DNA from: Liolophura sinensis
Taxonomy: Eukaryota; Mollusca; Polyplacophora; Chitonida; Chitonidae
Direction of reading: 5' to 3'
Length of the DNA: 64,000 nucleotides
Assembly: GCF_032854445.1 (NCBI RefSeq)
Contig: NC_088297.1
Coordinates: forward strand, 18,365,127-18,429,126
Part shown: one piece after another, positions 57,250 through 64,000 of the stretch
How the letters are laid out: every line of letters starts with the position of its first letter
Numbering within the stretch: position 1 is the stretch's first letter
The notes under the pieces: generated by a model
Told to the model about the DNA's origin: nothing
Database searches by the model: none
The model's input: the letters and a program-made list of their open reading frames with translations, nothing else
Translations under genes and position numbers: made by a program

Positions 57250-58065
57250 CGTTGGTCGACCTTCGATCGTAATCAACTGGGTACAACTCGACGCAGACGA
57301 CCAGCGCAAAGCGCTTATGTTAACAAGTTACGATCATGAGCAACTGACGGCGTCTGCTTAGATTCACTTTTGGTGCGCGTAGGTCGGCTACGACTGGCGG
57401 CCACCATCAGCAGATACTTAGCAGTGTGACCTGTTCATGTACACAGTGCTTTCTTGTCCTTTTCTTCCAACTTTTCTCTTTATCCAGTGAAAGGAAAGGC
57501 AACTTTTATAATGTGTTCTAATTGTAGCCATCTCCCTCGCTACACACCCCGTGCACATGATATCCGTTCTCTGTGACTTGTAAGAGATGTCGCACAAGCA
57601 CGAGTTAAGCCCCCAAACATCGAGGAGCTTATTTTCTGCTTCATCCTGCCACTCGGTGGTCGCCATTTTTATAGTGTAACCTGTGCATGTGATGTACCAC
57701 GTGGTGCATCATATGACGCATAACTGATAGCAACTTTGACCAACTGGACGCAAGCACGCGTAGATCGACGGAACTGGGTACAACTGGACGCCTCGAGTCG
57801 CACAAAAGTAAAACATGCTCAACTCAGAGCAAATGCTATGTCAGCAGTTGTCGGTGATCGCAAGAGCGCATTGGTCGACTAAAACCTGCGTCTGATCGTA
57901 TGCTCTTAGTTGCTTCCAGTTGCTCTTAGTTGCTTTGGGTCGCCAAAACCCCAACTGCTCCCAGTCGCAAGGTCGATCTTCGCCCGATATCTCTCGTGAG
58001 TGACAGGTTTTAGGCTCCGCCCAGACATGGAAGTTAAGGCGATCGGGAAATTCCGTTGTCAAGAC
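57250..58065. repeat. GTCGAC-rich region with ~20-bp direct repeats
   Basis: AACTGGGTACAACTCGACGC at 57275 recurs as AACTGGGTACAACTGGACGC at 57772. Related pieces (CAACTGGACGCA at 57741, TTGGTCGAC at 57253 and 57871, a doubled TTGCTCTTAGTTGCTTCCA-like segment near 57905) surround the Myb/SANT-like frame. It may be the ends of a DNA transposon or a CpG-rich promoter region. No terminal inverted repeat was established. Confidence 0.35.
57418..57666 (-). CDS. Possible Myb/SANT-like DNA-binding domain exon
   Basis: Begins MATTEWQDEAENKLLDVWGL in a good start context (AAAATGGCG). The W.DE.E..LL..WG pattern matches helix 1 of the Myb/SANT-like domain found in Harbinger-linked and MSANTD proteins. 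Further on, YKSQRTDIMCTGCVAREMAT could be the segment before helix 3. The expected RT..QC..K.K.LK..Y helix is not clean (HYKSCLSFHWIKRKVGRKG), so the domain may be decayed or interrupted by a splice site. It is flanked by GC-richer, GTCGAC-containing sequence unlike the AT-rich surroundings. Confidence 0.4.
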   Translation of the reverse strand: MATTEWQDEAENKLLDVWGLNSCLCDISYKSQRTDIMCTGCVAREMATIRTHYKSCLSFHWIKRKVGRKGQESTVYMNRSHC

Positions 58066-58831
58066 AGGTAGACATGAAGGGTCATGAAGGGTGTAGACAA
58101 ACGCGTCCAGGTGTCGTTACATATGAATGGCCAGATCTCTAAACTGCGACAGTATTTGGTTGAAAAGACAACTTGAACAAATCCAAATAAACGTTTCAAA
58201 ACAACTCAGGGAAATTAATATTTTTCCCAACTTATCTAACTACCTAACTTAAAACAAGTGAGCACATCTGGATTTCAGCCAAGACTGTGCAAGCTGTTTT
58301 TGATGTAAAACTTAACAGAACTCTCTCCAAAGTCTCTATTTCAACAACGATTATTCTACACGAATTTAATTCATTGTATCATTCATAGCCTCCCACAGTT
58401 AGGTCTGAACCTAATATGATAGGTTTACTTCATCGTTTAGATCAATTTAGCAACGTGCAAGCGGCTACCAAATTCCTAACGAATCAAAACGCCAAACACC
58501 TTTTCTTTATCGATCAAAAAAACATCGCCATCCAGTCCGGATGAAGTGATCGTATTCGTAGTTGATCGGAACTAATTCGGACAAGTGTAATCGCTCGTGT
58601 ATGTCAAACTAGTTTAGCTTGATGTAATAGGAATACTTTATAAACATTGTATTTAGTATAAAATCGTAAAATGGCAGCCTGCTCCAGTCACATTGAATAT
58701 CCTTTTTTCCCTTTAGGTCACTATGGTGTGAGGAAAATCACTACACCACAAATGCAACCGTCTGAAAACTTCTTGAGCATGCAGTTATCCATTATTTATT
58801 TAAATACAAGTCCCCTTTTATTGTTTGAATG

Positions 58832-59122
58832 AGTGAGTGGGAGCTTGTGGTTTAACCTTGTACAATTTTTCAGTCATATGACGACGAAGTGCCTCCTTGT
58901 TGCAGGACGGCTTCCCACCGCTCTTTTATCTAGTGCTGCTTCACTGAGACGCCTTACCGAAGGCAAGCAAGACGTCCCGCTCGAGCCTTTAAAATGATAC
59001 GGGTCAACCAGCCGTTGCACTCTCCCCTTCACGCTGAACGCCAATTGAGGAAGTTCCAACTACCTCTTTTAAGGTCTTAGGTGTGACTCGACCCAGGATT
59101 GACCCTGGATCTACCGCCTTAC
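58832..59122 (-). mobile_element. SINE1, 5'-truncated, with 10-bp target duplication
   Basis: AGTGAGTGGGAGCTTGTGGT, CATATGACGACGAAGTGCCT, TTCACTGAGACGCCTTACCG, GGGTCAACCAGCCGTTGCAC and GGTCTTAGGTGTGACTCGAC. The tRNA-like A-box end is missing after CTGGATCTACCGCC. TGTTTGAATG at 58822-58831 and 59123-59132 is the target duplication, so the truncation happened at insertion. Confidence 0.9.
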
Positions 59123-59124
59123 TG

Positions 59125-59795
59125 TTTGAATGTGATCGTATGTTAAATGCGATGACAGTGCAACATTCTGAGTAATTCTAGACCTGTGACGTCTAATAAA
59201 TTGCAAATAACATCACTGCACTCTTTTTTTGCCTTATTCTGCTTATGTTGCAAGTGGCGTGCAAATTGCTACTTGTTATTCATTTACATGAGTGAGTGAG
59301 TGCTTGGGGTTTAACGTCGTACTCAACAATTTTTCAGTTATATGACGACGAAGGAATCATCAGGGTGCATGCACGTGTAATGTGCCTCCTTGTTGCAGGA
59401 CGGATTTCCACCGCTCTTTTATTTAGTGCTGCATCACTGAGATGACTTACCGAAAGCAAGTAAGCCGCCCCGCCCTGCCATTACACTGATACGGGTCAAC
59501 CAGTCGTTGCACTATCCCCTTCATGCTGAACGCCAAGCGAGGAAGTTACAACTTCCTCTTTTAAAGTCTTAGGTGTGACTCGACCAAGGATTGATCCTGG
59601 ATCTACCGGTCCCGAAGTGGACGCTCTACCAACTGTGCTATCCGGGCCGGTCATGAACAATTGGAATAAAACTCTGACTAAGGTAAACTGAATAGAGACC
59701 GGATGTCAGCTGTTACGTGTGGCCAATAGCCAGCTGTCATATTGATGTCGCTGTTCTGGTTTTACTTTCTATGCTGTACGTCTTTTATTATATTC
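59125..59795 (+). repeat. Family B, copy 11, interrupted by a SINE1
   Basis: The left half 59125-59291 runs AATGTGATCGTATGTTAAAT to TTCATTTACATGA. The right half from 59652 resumes CATGAACAATTGGAATAAAA, ACTCTGACTAAGGTAAACTG, GTTACGTGTGGCCAATAGCC and GTCGCTGTTCTGGTTTTACT. Removing 59292-59656 restores the continuous family sequence. This is the most complete B copy in the window. Confidence 0.85.
59292..59651 (-). mobile_element. Full-length SINE1 inserted into family B
   Basis: From the GTGAGTGAGTGCTTGGGGTT tail through ATGACGACGAAGGAATCATC, AAGCGAGGAAGTTACAACTT and ACTCGACCAAGGATTGATCC to the tRNA-like head end ACCAACTGTGCTATCCGGGC. Short target duplication CATGA at 59287-59291 and 59652-59656. 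Confidence 0.93.
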
Positions 59796-59814
59796 AGAAG
59801 TGTAATAAAAGTTA

Positions 59815-59925
59815 TGCTAGGCGTAATCCGATTTTTTAAAGACGTACAGCACAGAGGGATAAAAAAGACCACTGACAACAATGTGATAGCTGATCTCTCG
59901 ATTTAATGTTTCTCAGCTGTCCGAC
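59815..59925 (-). repeat. Family B end, minus strand
   Basis: AAAGACGTACAGCACAGAGG, GATAAAAAAGACCACTGACA and ACAATGTGATAGCTGAT complement the family B end. It lies head to tail-inverted with the copy ending at 59795, forming a palindrome-like pair. Confidence 0.6.
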
Positions 59926-60229
59926 AAAGGCCAGCCGTCGCCTTCTAACTTTGAACGTCTTTTTCAATTTGTAAACAGAGCTGTTTCAAAGCACTGAATA
60001 CGAGCACCTGTCTTCCACGTTTATCATGCAGGACAGTTCTTATCCGACTAGTACTTGGAGAAATATTCTCAGTCAGTCCGAAAGTGCGTCATATGTGATA
60101 GCAAATTAGTTTTTTGCATTGTTTTCCTTCTACAAGCACGTGTAGTATCCCTGGATAAATGCTTGATAAAAATATTTTCTTGCGGTTTATTGATCATAGC
60201 ATATGCACACCGACGTGTAAATATTAGCA

Positions 60230-60335
60230 CCTTAACCTGCATTGCTTTAATGTCATCATATGATGGCTGTCACACTGTCGTCGCTGTTCTGGTTTTACTC
60301 TCCGTGCCGTTCGTCTTTAACTGTATTGCATGTCT
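60230..60335 (+). repeat. Family B end fragment
   Basis: GGCTGTCACACTGTCGTCGC and TGTTCTGGTTTTACTCTCCG, then TGCCGTTCGTCTTTAACTGT. It accounts for the C-terminal half of the 104-codon open frame 60055-60369, which is therefore not called a gene. Confidence 0.65.
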
Positions 60336-60599
60336 TTGTATTGGAAAAAATGTCGTTAGTACATTGTAAAAGGCTACGATATAGAGGTAGTATTACTTAG
60401 CAAATTACCGTTGAAATCCGATCACTTATTACTAAATCTACTTTAAGAACTAACAACGTACGCAAATATTTGCACCACGCCTTCTGGCAGAATTAGATCA
60501 AAAAGAACACGTATTAAAGGCGATTTTAACCAAAGTGCCACTGTCAGTGCCAACACATTACATAAGCATGACAGTTTGGAGGATGGCTATGTTTATTGA

Positions 60600-60965
60600 T
60601 TCGTGATGAATTAGGTCGCCACCTAGGATATATGAACAGCTGCAATCAAAGCCCAACAGAGATACATATATCATTATCGGAAATTCATATACTAACATGG
60701 TATAGGATTTGTATATAATTACAGTGAAAGTGTGATGGTTGGCGAATGGTCACACCTAACCGGTGAAATATGGCCTATTTTCATTTTCTTCCGTTAGGGT
60801 TGCGGATTTCACTCATTTGCCTAGATCATTTATTCCGTCCTCTCACCATCATTCAACACGGTTGACAACTACTCTATGCATGGTTTCGTCCTAGTTTCGT
60901 CCCTTTATATATCTTCTTAGTTCTTTGGTGGGTTGTGTTATACGTCGTTTTGTGTATTCAAGTTG
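60600..60965 (-). repeat. Minus-strand A tail, B end and A core
   Basis: 60600-60665 (TATGAACAGCTGCAATCAAA) is an A tail, 60715-60830 (GTGTGATGGTTGGCGAATGG, CACCTAACCGGTGAAATATG) a B piece, and 60850-60965 an A core with the complement of the TATA-like box (CTTTATATATCTTCTTAGTT) and CGTCCTAGTTTCGTCC. Confidence 0.6.
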
Positions 60966-61195
60966 CAACTGACATATCCATCTGGACCTCTCCGCAATTA
61001 CGGGAACCAAAGTGTATAAACCATGGATCTGACATATCCATCTGGGTCCCTCCACAATTACGTGTAGCAAGGTGTAAAAACCATGGATCTGACATATCCG
61101 TCTAGATCCCTCCACGATTACGGGTAGCAAATTGTATAAACCATGGATCTGACATATCCTTCTGGATCCCTCCACAATTATGGGCAGCAAATTAA
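60966..61195 (-). repeat. 60-bp tandem repeat, about four units
   Basis: ATGGATCTGACATATCCATC plus TGG..CCCTCCACAATTACG(G/T)G recurs at exactly 60-bp spacing. On the minus strand it stays open and reads as a 20-residue repeat (HGLYNLLPVIVEGSRRICQI) within a 102-codon frame (61199-60891). The frame then runs into family A sequence, which argues against a real protein. Confidence 0.9.
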
Positions 61196-61221
61196 TCATA
61201 ATCAGGATACGGGCTTTTTAT

Positions 61222-61830
61222 TTATTCTATTTTAATTCTTGCTTTTGGAGTTATGAACACGCGGGGCATGGACAAAGAAGTTAAACTATAACATTTTGCG
61301 GCCATATCTTGACCGCATTCAACAGGCACCAGACTGCTCATTTGGTCTTTCCCATGACTGGCCATGGCAATTTCATTATCAGTGTAAACTAAATGGTGTT
61401 TGGCAGGAATCAATATCTATTGAACATTTTTTGTGGTTAAACTCTACGTCTCCAGCTGCACAAAGGGTTCCAGGTTGTCTTAATCACACTTTGGTGCTGT
61501 CTCATAAAATGGAAGATGTGGGAATGTTTCATAAAACTATTGAAGTTAATGAAATTCCCTCAGATCACAGTTTTTCCATAAGTCCATCTTAGCACGATTC
61601 TTAACATAATTCCATACACTTCATAAGTATACCATTATACTGCTTAAAGAAAACGTTTTGCTTAAGCAAAAGAGCTTAAAACGTTTCGAGAAACTGGGTT
61701 TTAGTATTTCTCTTCTACAGAAATTTCCAGTTAAAAGTCTTGTTTTGTTTTTATCGGCCACTTGAAAAGCAAGATTTCGGACATCAGAGTGGACCATCCA
61801 CACATTTTTTTCTACGACAAATACGCAGTT
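61222..61830. other. Region with an unassigned open frame
   Basis: A 98-codon plus-strand frame (61296-61592) reads MRPYLDRIQQAPDCSFGLSH and DWPWQFHYQCKLNGVWQESI but matches no family I recognise. An inverted repeat around 61655-61690 (AAACGTTTT..AAAACGTTT) follows. Confidence 0.3.
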
Positions 61831-62034
61831 AACTAGATCTTGTTCTACTCAAGGCAGGAAAACGGCAACGTATGCAAAAGAAAGGAGAATGTGTCAACAA
61901 GACACAAGACCTTTCGCAAACGTGTGGTATGCACGTCTGTACACTTATGTTTAACGTCCTTTTTCAACGAACTGCCAAAAGTCGTTTGGTGTGTGTACGA
62001 ATACTGTGTTTTCTTGTGGCAAGATGAGTACATG

Positions 62035-62360
62035 CCGCCAGTAAATGTATGCGTCCTATCACAGCCGTCAACCAGTAAGGACGTCTCAGTATTTCAATAA
62101 TCCCCAAAAAGAACGTATAACACAAATCACAAAATAAAAGTGGTTCTTATGAAAGAAATAAGAATGTATATAAAGGGCGAAAAATAGGACGGAATCGTGC
62201 AAGAGAAGCAGTCAACAGTTTTCAATAATGTTGGAAATACGCAAGGTATGCTTTATTCGACTGAATGAAATCAGTATTCTAATCGTGTACCATGCTAGAA
62301 TATCAGTTGTAGACAGCAAAATGTGTGTCTCAGTTGCGCTTTGATTACAATATTATGACC
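62035..62360 (+). repeat. Family A, copy 5 (with TATA-like box)
   Basis: ATCACAGCCGTCAACCAGTA, AATGTATATAAAGGGCGAAA, ATAGGACGGAATCGTGCAAG, AGAAGCAGTCAACAGTTTTC, TACCATGCTAGAATATCAGT and TGTGTCTCAGTTGCGCTTTG. Confidence 0.75.
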
Positions 62361-62429
62361 AACACCCCAGCAGCTTTGAAAGCAAGTGAAGAAAATCAAA
62401 TGGTACTGAAAACACCTTGAAAATGAATT

Positions 62430-62525
62430 ATTAATTATATTTTATTGGGGTTTTTGTCGATGTACTGATGAATATTTCACTTATACCACGGCGGCCAGCA
62501 TTATGGTGTAGGAAACTAGGCAGAA
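62430..62525 (-). mobile_element. SINE2 fragment
   Basis: TATTGGGGTTTTTGTCGATG, TACTGATGAATATTTCACTT and CCACGGCGGCCAGCATTATG; it runs directly into a family A start. Confidence 0.65.
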
Positions 62526-62690
62526 TCTATGTGTCCAAACAAACGTTCGTATTTTGGCTGTCAACCAAGATGGACGTACCAGGTCGGTCGTGGCAAGGCC
62601 AATTCAGAACACGGCGTACAAGCTACCAAAGTACTAAGAAAGACGTTGTTGGAAAGATGTTGTTGGAAAGTACTGATAAACTCATCTGTT
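62525..62690 (+). repeat. Family A, copy 6 (partial)
   Basis: ATCTATGTGTCCAAACAAAC, TGGACGTACCAGGTCGGTCG, GGCAAGGCCAATTCAGAACA and CCAAAGTACTAAGAAAGACG; the TATA-like box is deleted at that point. Confidence 0.65.
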
Positions 62691-63621
62691 TGAGAAGGAC
62701 TTTTTTAAATAGTTTCTCCAGAGTATAGATCTTTATGGAACACGTTGATATTGCGGCAAATGTGATATCAAGCTTCTGTACAAGAGCCTGATACTAATTC
62801 TTGCAGAGAATTCTTAAGGTCATCAAGTACCTTCCGCACGGTAGGATCCTCCAGAACTTGCGCGGCTATCACATGAACATTAGTACTGATATGGTGCATA
62901 GCACACACAACCTTCTTTTTAACTAGCTCAAGCTAAGTGTCAAGGACTAAAGGTTCAAGACCCGTTTTCAAAACAAAAACTCACATAAAACATCAGTTCC
63001 TAGACAAGTATGCAAAAATACTGTACACAGTATAGATAGTAAATAAAGCTGGTGATCCAAAGGAGAAAACAGTGGTCAGTTTTTATTTACGAACGTTAGA
63101 TTGTCGACTTTCCTGGCATGTAATCTAATTCAAAATTCAGAATCGTCGACTGTGGATAATTTCCTGGTAAAATACATATACGAGTATATAGGTATCGGGC
63201 TTTTAACTGTTCATAAAAGCATCAGGTTGCTCTAGTATCATTAGAAAATTTTCATAACTCGTACAACTCACTTCCCCCATATGGAAGATCCCATGCACTG
63301 TCCGATTATTAGGCACGTGTATGCACAATGATTTATTGTCAGTCCAGGTGCTTAATTAAATAACAATAAAGTACGCACCATAGTGACTTTCTTTTTGTTT
63401 AACACCTGGTGTCATATGTTCAAGAAATAAGGATTTAAAAGTACCTGCTGTTGAAAGAAATTTCAACCAAAATAGACTCAAAGTCTTCAGAGCAAGGTAA
63501 AAAATATCGTCAAAGTAATCTACCCTTAAACGATAGAACGGTTCCGTTGTCTTCCTTCCGTCGCGTGTCCTTGTAATAGTATTACCATACCAATTTACAT
63601 AACTTAATTATTCTTTAACTT

Positions 63622-63878
63622 ATTTATTTTCCTTTTATTTAAATGGTGTTTTACGTCGTATACTCACGACTATTTCACTTTGACCGTGTCGGCCAGCATT
63701 ATAGTGGGAGAACACTGGGCAGAGCCCATGGGAAACCCACGACCATCCGCAGATTGCGGCATGACCTTCTCAAATACAACAGTATGGGAACACAGTTAAA
63801 GATTTACATCGACTGCATTAATTGGGGCTTCTGAGGCATTGCGTCGCGCTGGCACACTAACCACTTCGGTCCTCAACT
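63622..63878 (-). mobile_element. SINE2, diverged
   Basis: ATTTAAATGGTGTTTTACGT, GGCCAGCATTATAGTGGGAG, AACCCACGACCATCCGCAGA, CTTCTGAGGCATTGCGTCGC and GCTGGCACACTAACCACTTC. The middle is poorly conserved and no target duplication is visible. Confidence 0.8.
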
Positions 63879-64000
63879 GTTGTTTAACGCGTAGACCTGA
63901 GATATGTTTCATTCATTCCAGCTTACCTTTCAGAACTACAGATCCGTACTCCGCAAGATTCTGATTTCGAAAAAAATTAGATTAATCATTTGAACTAAAC

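Noticed and set aside
60055-60369. 104-codon membrane-like frame
   Set aside because: Its second half is a family B end, so the frame is a chance fusion with repeat sequence.

Overview
The window is animal nuclear DNA: repeat-dense, gene-poor, with spliced exons, tRNA-derived SINEs, non-LTR and LTR retrotransposons, microsatellites and no bacterial-style operons. The SINE families (heads resembling tRNAs, tails of ACTC or AATA/TTTA type) and an intron-containing core-2-like glycosyltransferase suggest a lophotrochozoan, most likely a bivalve or related mollusc. The species cannot be named from sequence alone.

Layout. 1-2715 is a 40-bp satellite with an embedded AP-1-like heptamer. 2745-7100 is a patchwork of two dispersed repeat families (called A and B here), a CR1/L2-type LINE 3' end and a SINE. 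7100-11950 holds nothing I can name. 11960-12610 is a minisatellite. 13104-18755 contains a SINE and a decayed Ty3/gypsy element on the minus strand. 19480-19850 is an AC microsatellite plus a 90-bp tandem array. 20250-23372 is bounded by a 165-bp inverted repeat. 24148-26630 has a tandem duplication, two small inverted-repeat (MITE-like) elements, SINEs and a G-rich tract. 26630-34100 is mostly featureless apart from B-family copies. 34150-37980 has a 29-bp tandem array and SINEs.

38131-41557 is a probable solo LTR carrying a nested, 5'-truncated non-LTR retrotransposon (38284-40760). That insertion has an 11-bp target-site duplication and a poly(A) tail. It carries RNase H, then three structured 25-bp motifs, then an SGNH-hydrolase-like reading frame. 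This is the most unusual system in the window.

46569-50383 is the one clear host gene: a three-exon GT14 beta-1,6-N-acetylglucosaminyltransferase (GCNT-like), 472 residues if a single inserted base in exon 1 is discounted. Its introns hold family A, family B and SINE copies, and its exon-2 splice donor is tandemly reiterated. 52905-57666 has two minus-strand exons that may belong to a Myb/SANT-like DNA-binding protein. The rest (58800-64000) is nested SINE and A/B repeats with a 60-bp tandem repeat at about 61 kb.

Most short open frames in the window lie inside repeats and are not listed as genes.
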